Shown here in pieces: positions 1-6,792 of a stretch of DNA of 9,927 bases (within the stretch, counting starts at the first letter, position 1; each line of letters opens with the position of its first letter). The translations under genes were made by a program, and so were the position numbers. Below the pieces are notes generated by a model. It did no database searches. It worked only from the letters and a program-made list of their open reading frames with translations, and was not told the DNA's origin. Source of the stretch: JBBIRM01 sp037441765 (GTDB lineage Bacteria > Desulfobacterota > BSN033 > UBA1163); contig JBBIRM010000104.1 in NCBI GenBank assembly GCA_037441765.1, forward strand, positions 1 through 9,927. The letters run 5' to 3'.

Positions 1-269
1 GAAATGACAACTGAGAAATGTAGACTGATTAAAATCAGGAATAAGAAAGCAAACAAAAAGATGGTTGAAGAAGGAGTGACCGCACCCACCAGATGTGTGA
101 TCCATTTCAGAAGGTCAAACCATAAGGTTAGAATAAGGATCCCGGAACCGGTCATTAGCCACAACCATGAATATTCCTCAAGCAACCTTCTCCTTCTAAC
201 CAACTCAACGATTAATAAAAGCATCCCAATGCCCACAACGAGGGCAACAATTTGATTTCTTAGTGGCAT
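1..269 (-). CDS. DUF2304 family small membrane protein (3' end cut by window edge)
   Basis: This gene is partial: 89 codons and two further bases are visible, with no stop codon before the left edge. It starts at ATG 269 (MPLRNQIVAL), six bases after a strong GGGAGGG ribosome binding site at 276-282. The translation shows a first hydrophobic segment (about residues 6-23), a basic turn with four arginines (25-28), a second segment entered through YSWLWLMTGSGILILTLWF (33-51), a short loop, and a third segment (about 69-89). This pattern of helix, R-rich loop, 'YSWLWL', helix, helix is that of the DUF2304 family, whose members are usually near 120 residues, so roughly 30 residues are missing. 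The family has no settled function. It often sits directly after a DPM1-like GT2 gene, as here (49 bp downstream). A role as membrane partner of that soluble enzyme is inference. Confidence 0.85.
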   Translation of the reverse strand, partial: MPLRNQIVALVVGIGMLLLIVELVRRRRLLEEYSWLWLMTGSGILILTLWFDLLKWITHLVGAVTPSSTIFLFAFLFLILISLHFSVVI

Positions 270-275
270 AAATTT

Positions 276-282
276 CCCTCCC
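276..282 (-). promoter_or_regulatory. Ribosome binding site of the DUF2304 gene
   Basis: GGGAGGG on the minus strand, six bases before ATG 269. It fixes the start of the edge-truncated DUF2304 gene and lies in the 49 bp gap after the GT2 stop codon. Independent strong translation of the small membrane protein is therefore likely. Confidence 0.75.
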
Positions 283-318
283 TTTCTTAAAAACCATTCC
301 GTTATGAGCCCAAGAAGG

Positions 319-1038
319 CTATTCCCTAATCAACGTGAGCCCGATTGAAAGGACCATTTTAAAGACATAATAGATGGGTTTTAATCCACTATGCATAGAC
401 TTTTTCTCTTCATTCTGGAACATCCGGACTGGAATCTCTTTTATACGGAACCCTGCCCGATGAAGCATGATAATCACGTCAGCATCTGGGTAGTCATAAG
501 GAAATTTATCACTGGAAACCCATTCGATTACTTTTCGATTCATCGCCTGATATCCAGAGGTTGGATCGGTGACCATCTGGTGAATAAGCCATGATGCGAC
601 CATTCCAAAAAACTTCATTCCCAGCCTCCGAACAAATGAGGCTCGATAAAGAGGGATATCTGATATTCCCATTTGGGAATCGAGGAAACGGGATCCAATG
701 GCAATGTCCGCCTCCCCTTTTCGGATCACACCGAGTAAGTCGGGAATGAAGGACGGATCGTGTTGTCCATCACCATCTATCTGGACAATTTCATCATAGC
801 CCTTCCACAGGGCATACTTATAACCTGTTTGAAGCGCTGCTCCATAACCAAGGTTGAAAGGATGAGAAAGGACATTGGCTCCTGTTGACTTTGCACCATG
901 CCGTGTGTCATCCCTGGACCCGTCATCAATAACCAGCACTTCGATCCCTGGGAGGACCCTCTTTATTCCTTCAATCACTTGAGCAATCCTTTTCCCTTCG
1001 TTATAGGCTGGGATTAAAACAAGGGTGCGTGAATCCAT
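319..1038 (-). CDS. GT2 family glycosyltransferase, DPM1/polyprenyl-phosphate sugar synthase-like
   Basis: A 239-residue GT-A fold glycosyltransferase of family 2. Visible motifs are LVLIPAYNEG (6-15, nucleotide binding), VIDDGSRDDT (36-45), HPFNLGYGAALQTGY (59-73), the metal-binding IDGDGQHDP (87-95), and AIGSRF and SGYQAMNRK further on. These are the hallmarks of dolichol/polyprenyl-phosphate mannose or glucose synthases. The protein has no clear C-terminal transmembrane pair, unlike GtrB/ArnC types. The expected reaction is transfer of a hexose from a nucleotide sugar to polyprenyl phosphate on the cytoplasmic face; the exact sugar cannot be read. The frame is open up to an ATG at 1113, but that adds 25 basic residues lying inside the upstream deacetylase gene. 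ATG 1038 sits four bases after the deacetylase stop, immediately before the family's conserved start, and is preferred. A DUF2304 gene follows, a common pairing. Confidence 0.9.
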   Translation of the reverse strand: MDSRTLVLIPAYNEGKRIAQVIEGIKRVLPGIEVLVIDDGSRDDTRHGAKSTGANVLSHPFNLGYGAALQTGYKYALWKGYDEIVQIDGDGQHDPSFIPDLLGVIRKGEADIAIGSRFLDSQMGISDIPLYRASFVRRLGMKFFGMVASWLIHQMVTDPTSGYQAMNRKVIEWVSSDKFPYDYPDADVIIMLHRAGFRIKEIPVRMFQNEEKKSMHSGLKPIYYVFKMVLSIGLTLIRE

Positions 1039-1042
1039 TACA

Positions 1043-1930
1043 TTATCTTTCTTGAATAATTTCTTGAAGAACCTCGTCCATTCTCGAAAACTGGAATGTC
1101 CCCAATAACCCATCCAGTTTTTTTACTACAGTTTTCAGTCCCAAATATGTAGCCCACCTTGAAAAGATAGGTAGAGAAATTCGTGGAGTCTGAGGGTCCC
1201 ACTCCCAGGGGTGGAGATAGATGAAGAAGGGGCCTTCTTTATTGATTTTTTTTAGCATTCTTTTAAAAATAAAATGGGGAAATACTCTTAAATATATCCC
1301 ACCACTTGCCGGGAAACGATATCCCCCTAATTCCATAAGGGCAGCAGGAAACTCCCAGAGTGGGCTATTTGGATCTTCACTCGCAGGATCATCAAAAGAG
1401 ATGCGATATGGAAACCTGGGAGCATTTTTAATGCCGTAAAGACGATTCAAAAAGATTCTTGTTGGGAAAATACTCGAATCGTAAGAGTAACCAAATTCCT
1501 GTAACAGCGGAAGTGCCCATTTTGTATTTTGATTGAGAGAAAAGGTAGGTGCTCTGAACCCCTTAATCTTTACATCCCCCAGGATCTTCCTCATTATATT
1601 CTGAAAATCTTGAAGTTCTTTTCTCAACCCATCCTCTCCAATCTTTTCCAGGGGTTGATGGGACATCCCATGACATCCCAACTCATGTCCCTCTCTGTCA
1701 ATCTCTCTCACAATCTCTGGAAATTTACTGGCAACCTCTCCTAAGATGAAAAATGTCCCCTTCACTCTATGTTTCCGCAAAAGATCTAAAATGATGGGGA
1801 CGGAGTCCGAAACCCTGCCTTCAACTTTAGCCCAATCCACATGACCTCTCACCAGTTCAGGATGATACCAGTCCTCCACATCAATCGTCAAGGCATTGGT
1901 GACTAAATTCCTTCTCTTGTCCCACTTCAT
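1043..1930 (-). CDS. Polysaccharide deacetylase, exosortase (XrtA)-locus type with DUF3473-like C-terminus
   Basis: A 295-residue carbohydrate esterase 4 (NodB-type) protein without a signal peptide. Motif 1 is TIDVEDW (15-21), with D20 a likely metal ligand. GTFFILG (58-64) follows. Motif 2 is HELGCHGMSHQPL (82-94), with H87 and H91 completing the metal site. RAPTFS (126-131) is motif 3. The C-terminal part has GGIYLR (210-215) and YLHPWEWDP (238-246), the signature seen in the DUF3473-containing deacetylases of PEP-CTERM/exosortase exopolysaccharide loci. The likely role is removal of N-acetyl (or O-acetyl) groups from a lipid-linked sugar or glycan. The ATG overlaps the stop of the preceding acyltransferase gene in an ATGA arrangement, so the two are probably translationally coupled. 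No exosortase or PEP-CTERM substrate gene is visible here, so the link to that system rests on protein type only. Confidence 0.9.
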   Translation of the reverse strand: MKWDKRRNLVTNALTIDVEDWYHPELVRGHVDWAKVEGRVSDSVPIILDLLRKHRVKGTFFILGEVASKFPEIVREIDREGHELGCHGMSHQPLEKIGEDGLRKELQDFQNIMRKILGDVKIKGFRAPTFSLNQNTKWALPLLQEFGYSYDSSIFPTRIFLNRLYGIKNAPRFPYRISFDDPASEDPNSPLWEFPAALMELGGYRFPASGGIYLRVFPHFIFKRMLKKINKEGPFFIYLHPWEWDPQTPRISLPIFSRWATYLGLKTVVKKLDGLLGTFQFSRMDEVLQEIIQER

Positions 1931-2424
1931 TGAGTTGAACCCTTCGATTCCTTTAGGGACTTGATGTGTCTCGCTGGGTTTCCCGCCACCATCCAGTAAG
2001 GAGATACATCTTTGGTCACCACAGAGCCAGGTCCGATGAGGCTTCCTTCCCCAATATGAACACCTGGTAAAATGATTGAACCAATTCCAATGAATGCCCC
2101 TCTTTCGATCTTAACGCCTTCAACCCTTTTCCCACCCCAAAATTCCTTAAGTATGGGTGTTGGATTGAAATGAGAAATGATTTTGACATCCCTGGTCAAC
2201 CAGACATCCTCATCAATCTCTACCACCTCAGGGTGGACAGAGTCGATGAGAACATGATAGGAGATATAGACCTTCCAGATATTTTTTATCTTCACTCCAC
2301 GTAACCTATGAAGAAAGGCAGTCAAAAAGGAGGGGAAACCAATATAGTATGCGATCATCCCTAAGACAATCTTATAAAAATCTCTGAATGAAATGATTAA
2401 TCGGTCTGCTTTTCGGTATTTCAT
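1927..2424 (-). CDS. Hexapeptide-repeat (left-handed beta-helix) acyltransferase
   Basis: A 165-residue acyltransferase of the LbH family (maltose/serine/chloramphenicol acetyltransferase relatives). The N-terminal 40 residues contain a hydrophobic stretch (about 17-38) that may bind the membrane. From about residue 67 the protein shows imperfect hexapeptide coils (EIDEDVWL, VKIERGAFIGIG, IILPGVHIGEG, SLIGPGSVV). H85 in the segment IISHFNPTP is a good candidate for the catalytic histidine. The end has the typical V-x-GNPARHIKSL closure (146-156). The expected reaction is O- or N-acetylation of a sugar using acetyl-CoA in the cytoplasm; these enzymes normally work as trimers. A GAGGG ribosome binding site lies four bases before the ATG. 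The gene overlaps the deacetylase gene by four bases, so opposing acetyl-editing enzymes are made together. Confidence 0.88.
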   Translation of the reverse strand: MKYRKADRLIISFRDFYKIVLGMIAYYIGFPSFLTAFLHRLRGVKIKNIWKVYISYHVLIDSVHPEVVEIDEDVWLTRDVKIISHFNPTPILKEFWGGKRVEGVKIERGAFIGIGSIILPGVHIGEGSLIGPGSVVTKDVSPYWMVAGNPARHIKSLKESKGSTQ

Positions 2425-2428
2425 TTAT

Positions 2429-2433
2429 CCCTC
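2429..2433 (-). promoter_or_regulatory. Ribosome binding site of the acyltransferase gene
   Basis: GAGGG on the minus strand, four bases before ATG 2424, in the 22 bp gap after the phosphodiesterase stop codon. It supports the chosen start. Confidence 0.6.
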
Positions 2434-2446
2434 ATAGAAAGCATTA

Positions 2447-4132
2447 TTAAAGGTAGCCCAGCCCCTTTAAATGTTTCTTCAATGCCTCCTCTTCCTCAGG
2501 AGAATTTATATGCTTTGGAAGAAAAGGAGAGATGGATTCTCGGATGAACTCAACTCTTCTCTCCTCGAGGAATTTATCAAGGAAGGCTTCTCTCAAAACT
2601 TTTCCGTCCATCTCCTCGGGAATGGGAAGCCCGAGGAGATAGAGAACCGAAGGAGCCAAATCCATAATATGTGCCCCCTGAAGAACACTCCCTTGTTTTA
2701 ACGGTTTCCCTTTCATCATCAACACGCCATCCATTCGATGTGAGCCGGAAACTCCCCACGAATAATCGATCATTCGGTGAGAGGCAAACTCATATTCTCC
2801 AAAGGCAGCAATTTCCAAATCCCTCGGAAGAAAAACAATATCTGGTGCCTCGTTTAAATGGGGACCATGGTAGAGTTCCTCTTTACGATAAATTTCCCCA
2901 ACGATCTTTTCACCCGTTTCTTCATCCACCAGATTTTTAAGTTTCTTGATGATCTCCTCCTGCACTTCTTCAGCCTCTTTTCCAGGAAAAACGATTCCAC
3001 ATGGTTCACGGCCTTTCAAATTTAGATATATTTGGCCTGCAGTGCTCCCGAAGGAATAGGCCTTCGTCTGAGTCCAATCGACATCTTCAAAAGAAAGAAA
3101 AAAGGGTCTAAACCATGACTCCTTCTGGCCAAAGCGCATCTTCTTCTTAACTCTTCCTAAACCCATGTTGAGGAGGAGATGATAGAAGGTCATAGGGACA
3201 AAACCTGCCTTAAAAAAAAGACGTTTAATGATTGTATCCAATCCTCTTCTTAGTTTCATCAACCCATGCTTCATCAAGAAATTGTTAATATAGAGCAGTT
3301 TCTTAAGAGGTCCTGCACCATGGTCAGACATGACAATTATCGTCCAAAGCGAATCAATCCATTCATCTATGATTATCCTCAGGAGTTCGTCCATTTTTTG
3401 GTAATATTTCGGGATGGACTCAGAAAACCTCTTATCTTTGAAGGAATATCGAAAGTGATTTGGATCCCAGCAATGCCAAAGTTCATGCTGGATGACATCA
3501 ATTCCTTCAACCACTCCCACGAAGAGGTCCCAATCATCCTGTTTGAAAAGATATTCCATCGCCTTTAGCCTTTGGTTAGTAACCTCTTTCAGGTGCCCAA
3601 GAAATCGTTCCTCCTGACCTCTTGAATAGGATTCCTCGATGTGTATCCTGTACCCTGGTACGACCTGTTCTAAATCTTTCTGTAAAGAGAGTGGATAGGT
3701 GTAATCATTCCGTTTGGGAGGGGTCAACATACCAGATACCAGCATCCCGTTCACCTTTTCGGGCGGATAGGTTATGGGCACATTAAAAATACAAACCTTC
3801 TTTCCAGCATCACCAGCCCAGGACCAAAAGGTTCTCCCCTCCCTCTTGGGAGCATTGATGGTCCTCAGATTATAAGTTCCCTCTTCTCTGGAGATGAAGT
3901 CAAAGATTCCGTGTTTACCTGGATTCTTCCCCGTCATGAAAGAAGACCAGGCTGAACCTGTAATCGGGGGGATTGTAGTCCGTAGCCTTCCACTTACCCC
4001 TTCCCTTTTCATCCTTTCGAAGTTCGGGAGTTTCCCTTGGTCAATTAGCAAGTTGATCACCTCAGGGCTTGCTCCATCCAAACCCAGGATGAAGATCTTT
4101 TCAGATGACCGATATGTCTCCCCCATTGACAT
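2447..4132 (-). CDS. Alkaline phosphatase superfamily protein (type I phosphodiesterase/nucleotide pyrophosphatase-like)
   Basis: A 561-residue soluble metallo-hydrolase. The expected two-metal site is complete: D19 in ILGLDGA, the nucleophile T58 in PPITGSAWSSFMTG (by analogy with bacterial NPP enzymes), D212 and H216 in EGIDVIQHELWH, D270-H271 in MSDHGAGP, and H465 in SGSHRMDGVLMMKG. The C-terminus (488-513) carries the common closing pattern HIMDLAPSVLYLLGLPIP and then MDGKVL. There is no signal peptide or transmembrane segment, so a cytoplasmic location is inferred. That is unusual for a phosphatase-superfamily enzyme in a glycan locus, where phosphoethanolamine or phosphoglycerol transferases are membrane proteins. 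The substrate is unknown; a phosphodiester in a nucleotide sugar, lipid-linked sugar or phospholipid head group is plausible. The start may be ATG 4132 or ATG 4126; AAAGGG lies just upstream of both. Confidence 0.88.
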   Translation of the reverse strand: MSMGETYRSSEKIFILGLDGASPEVINLLIDQGKLPNFERMKREGVSGRLRTTIPPITGSAWSSFMTGKNPGKHGIFDFISREEGTYNLRTINAPKREGRTFWSWAGDAGKKVCIFNVPITYPPEKVNGMLVSGMLTPPKRNDYTYPLSLQKDLEQVVPGYRIHIEESYSRGQEERFLGHLKEVTNQRLKAMEYLFKQDDWDLFVGVVEGIDVIQHELWHCWDPNHFRYSFKDKRFSESIPKYYQKMDELLRIIIDEWIDSLWTIIVMSDHGAGPLKKLLYINNFLMKHGLMKLRRGLDTIIKRLFFKAGFVPMTFYHLLLNMGLGRVKKKMRFGQKESWFRPFFLSFEDVDWTQTKAYSFGSTAGQIYLNLKGREPCGIVFPGKEAEEVQEEIIKKLKNLVDEETGEKIVGEIYRKEELYHGPHLNEAPDIVFLPRDLEIAAFGEYEFASHRMIDYSWGVSGSHRMDGVLMMKGKPLKQGSVLQGAHIMDLAPSVLYLLGLPIPEEMDGKVLREAFLDKFLEERRVEFIRESISPFLPKHINSPEEEEALKKHLKGLGYL

Positions 4133-4173
4133 GACACCCTTTCGTCCATAAAGAAATGGTAAATATACGGAGT

Positions 4174-5673
4174 TTATTTTTGAGGAACCTCAAAGAGAAT
4201 TGTCCATTGAAGTTTCCTCTTCCACTCCCTTTTTTTAATTAAATCTTTCTCTGCCTTCTCATAGAAACCCGGCCATTCCTCTTTCGCCTTCTGGTCGATG
4301 AGGATATATCGAACCCCTTGATCTCGTGCGATTTCAATTATCTCATCGTAGCCCCCTTTAGGAATTCTGATCCAATCCATCTCTGCATAGAAGGCCTCCT
4401 GGGGGAGCCTGCTCATGACCTTTCCATCCCTCGGAAGATTATCTTTCATCCAGAGGCCAACCTCTCGTTGAATGTCTCGATGCTGGCGACTGTGAAAAAC
4501 CCTTCCCTGGATAAAAACCACAACGAGTACAGTTATTAGTAAAAGCGATGGAAATACCTTTCTCCATTTCTCTTCCTTTAATCGTTTTGAGATCTCTTCG
4601 GTTAATCTAATAAAACCAATGGAGGCCCACGGAAGAGCCAGAGTGGATAACAAAGAAGTGTACCTCCTTATAATCCAGAAGAAAGGGAATAATAATGCAA
4701 AATAAAAGACGAAGTAGGAGAGCAGATAAAAACTCCCTTTTTTTAAAGACATCCCCCTCATACTCCAAACGAATCCTAAAAGAGCCAGAAGGAAAAGCAA
4801 TGGGTGAAATCCCCGCTGGAACATATAAAGTGAGTAAAACCAACCAACGACGATTCTCTTTGCAACAGTCAAAGGTTCCTTCAGAAAAGACATAAGAGTG
4901 ATATTTTTTGTCCTGGTAAAGTTTTCGATAGGAACTGTCCCCTCATCAGAAAGGGACCCCATTGAAATCGAAAACTTTTTTGAGATCTCCCACCTCCCTG
5001 TTTCTTCTTTAAGGAAGCGTAAATATGGAAAAGAGAAGGCCAGAAAACAGAGAATCATTATAAAAAAAATGCCCACCCGCTGAAACCATCGCCTCCTCTC
5101 TCCAGAAGGAGGGATGAATAATATCCAGAAACTTATAACTAAAAGATAACCAATTGCCTCAGGTCGGGTGAGGTAGGCCAGGGCTGTAAAAAGACTGAAA
5201 AGGATGATATTCCAAAATCGGCCCTCCTGAAAGACCCTCCAGCCAAAAAGGAGAGCCGAAGGAAGAAGAAATTGATAAATCGATTCTGTTAGAACCGATC
5301 CGGAAGAAAGATATAGGAAGGGATGAACCACTGCAAATAGTGAGGAGAGGATTCCTACCCTTTCATTAAAAATCGCTTTTCCCAAATAGAAAACCGGGAT
5401 AATGGTCAGAGTCCCAAAAATGACAGAAACCCATATCCCTGCTAATTCAAAATTAGAGGTCAACCGAGAGGTGAGTGCAATTAAGACAGGGTAAAGGGGA
5501 GGTGCTTTGCTTCCTTTCCAATTCCCTGAGAGAATTTGTTTAGCATATCGAACATATTCAGTTCCATCATTGTAGATGACCTCAGGGAATATGACCAAAA
5601 AAATACGGAGGCCAAAGGCGATCGCCAATAGGATGAGAAGGATTTTCCAGGTTCTTCTGCTTTCATGAACCAT
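4174..5673 (-). CDS. GT39 family (ArnT/PMT-like) membrane glycosyltransferase
   Basis: A roughly 499-residue polytopic membrane protein. After a short basic N-terminus it has a first membrane helix (about 10-29), then VIYNDGTEYVRYA (33-44), whose acidic residues D36 and E39 fit the catalytic loop-1 position of GT39/PMT enzymes. KAPPLYPVLIAL (56-67) is the typical follow-on. About ten more hydrophobic segments precede a soluble C-terminal domain of about 100 residues that begins near HSRQHRDIQREVGLWM. Family members use polyprenyl-phosphate sugars and transfer them on the periplasmic face to lipid A, proteins or glycan carriers; the acceptor here is unknown. The frame is open to an ATG at 5721, but ATG 5673 has AGGGG five bases upstream and begins right before the family's first helix, so it is chosen. 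The DPM1-like GT2 encoded downstream could make the donor. Confidence 0.88.
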   Translation of the reverse strand: MVHESRRTWKILLILLAIAFGLRIFLVIFPEVIYNDGTEYVRYAKQILSGNWKGSKAPPLYPVLIALTSRLTSNFELAGIWVSVIFGTLTIIPVFYLGKAIFNERVGILSSLFAVVHPFLYLSSGSVLTESIYQFLLPSALLFGWRVFQEGRFWNIILFSLFTALAYLTRPEAIGYLLVISFWILFIPPSGERRRWFQRVGIFFIMILCFLAFSFPYLRFLKEETGRWEISKKFSISMGSLSDEGTVPIENFTRTKNITLMSFLKEPLTVAKRIVVGWFYSLYMFQRGFHPLLFLLALLGFVWSMRGMSLKKGSFYLLSYFVFYFALLFPFFWIIRRYTSLLSTLALPWASIGFIRLTEEISKRLKEEKWRKVFPSLLLITVLVVVFIQGRVFHSRQHRDIQREVGLWMKDNLPRDGKVMSRLPQEAFYAEMDWIRIPKGGYDEIIEIARDQGVRYILIDQKAKEEWPGFYEKAEKDLIKKREWKRKLQWTILFEVPQK

Positions 5674-5678
5674 TTCTG

Positions 5679-5683
5679 CCCCT
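5679..5683 (-). promoter_or_regulatory. Ribosome binding site deciding the GT39 start
   Basis: AGGGG on the minus strand, five bases before ATG 5673. The earlier in-frame ATG at 5721 is preceded only by an A-rich run (GATAAGAAAAAAATCT), so this site favours the shorter protein. The core is not a perfect consensus. Confidence 0.5.
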
Positions 5684-5781
5684 AAAACAATTTGCCATAA
5701 ATTAAATGAAGGTTTATGCATAGATTTTTTTCTTATCTATATTCCCCTGTGTTCATGAAATCTTTTCATCCTGATTGGAGA

Positions 5782-6792
5782 TCATTGAGCCTTTGTTTTA
5801 CCCAACCTAAATTCAACTGAAAAGGCTGAGAAAAAAAGATGGCTCATCAGGGCAAGTCCAACCGTAAAAATTGTGATCAGAACCCTTTGTGCAACAACGA
5901 AGAGCATGATTTTTGGTTCTGGAACACCCATTAACATTAATGCCCCATAAGAGCCCATTTCTATTACACCCAATCCTCCTGGTGTAATATTTAACATCCC
6001 TACCAATTGAATGAAAGGAATGAAAAAAATTCCTTGAAGGAACGAAAAATTAACCCCAAAAGCCTTGCCGATCAAGTAGAATCGAAAAGATAGAAAAAGA
6101 TACTTTAAGTAACTCAAACTCATCAGGTGGCAGACCGATTTTTCATTGAAAGAACTCTTAGTGGGGGCTTCCATCGGCATCGCTTCCACGAATTTTTTAA
6201 GGATAGGAAGTTTCAAAATATAATCTATTAAAGATTGGTAGAGTTTTACTAAATAGTGGACCGTATTCCCCCTCTTCCATAGAATAAAAAAGAAATTCAG
6301 GGCGATCATACCACCCAGGATTAATAAAACCTCTGTCCCATTGACCACTTTAGTGATAAAAAGAACGGAGGGAAGGACAAAAAAAATAAATACAATAAAA
6401 TCGAAAAATCTATCTAAAAGAACAGAAAATAATGCAACAGGAAGCATCAAGGTTTTAGATCTATTCATATAATAAGTTCTTAAACCAGCAAGGCTGATAT
6501 CACTGGGGATCAGAGTCCCAACCACATAACTATTTAAAAGCCATTGATAGTAGATGAAAAAATTTATCTTTGATACCTTTGAACTAGTTGAAATCTCCCT
6601 TACAATATAAGTCCAGCGAAGATTGTGAATGAGGGTGAAACCGACTGTACTGAGAAAGACAAAAAAGACAAAAAGCCAATTAATTGTTGGCAGACGAAAA
6701 ATCTCTGAAAAATTTCCAATTAAGACCAATACTAATAAACAAACTCCAAGGAATATCCACTGCCCTATTACCTTAGATCGCCCGCTTAGCAC
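5782..6792 (-). CDS. Flippase-like integral membrane protein, LPG_synthase_TM (UPF0104/AglD-like) family
   Basis: A 336-residue membrane protein with about eight hydrophobic segments (roughly 10-28, 38-56, 79-100, 116-148, 152-171, 228-247, 252-268, 281-323). The family signature is visible: LLDRFFDF (125-132, equivalent of the ER-x-x-D motif) and NITPGGLGVIEMGSYGAL (268-285). This is the membrane part found in lysylphosphatidylglycerol synthase (MprF), but the C-terminal aminoacyl-transfer domain is absent. Stand-alone members are common in glycan loci and are often suspected of handling or moving lipid-linked sugars. The start is GTG 6792, nine bases after GGAGG, and the gene overlaps the end of the methyltransferase gene by 20 bp. 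It precedes the GT39 gene, which needs a lipid-phosphate sugar on the outer face of the membrane; a transport role for that donor is inference. Confidence 0.88.
   Translation of the reverse strand: MLSGRSKVIGQWIFLGVCLLVLVLIGNFSEIFRLPTINWLFVFFVFLSTVGFTLIHNLRWTYIVREISTSSKVSKINFFIYYQWLLNSYVVGTLIPSDISLAGLRTYYMNRSKTLMLPVALFSVLLDRFFDFIVFIFFVLPSVLFITKVVNGTEVLLILGGMIALNFFFILWKRGNTVHYLVKLYQSLIDYILKLPILKKFVEAMPMEAPTKSSFNEKSVCHLMSLSYLKYLFLSFRFYLIGKAFGVNFSFLQGIFFIPFIQLVGMLNITPGGLGVIEMGSYGALMLMGVPEPKIMLFVVAQRVLITIFTVGLALMSHLFFSAFSVEFRLGKTKAQ

Noticed and set aside
4..255. Open frame of 83 codons on the plus strand
   Set aside because: It lies opposite the DUF2304 gene, whose minus-strand product shows a clear family pattern and a strong ribosome binding site. 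The plus-strand product is low-complexity and resembles nothing known to me.
3266..3568. Open frame of 100 codons on the plus strand
   Set aside because: It is antisense to the middle of the phosphodiesterase gene, where the conserved D212/H216 and D270/H271 motifs are read on the minus strand; no own ribosome binding site or domain.
5720..5740. Inverted repeat ATAGAT...ATCTAT with a nine-base T-rich loop before the GT39 gene
   Set aside because: Six AT-rich pairs with a long loop form a weak hairpin; probably chance.
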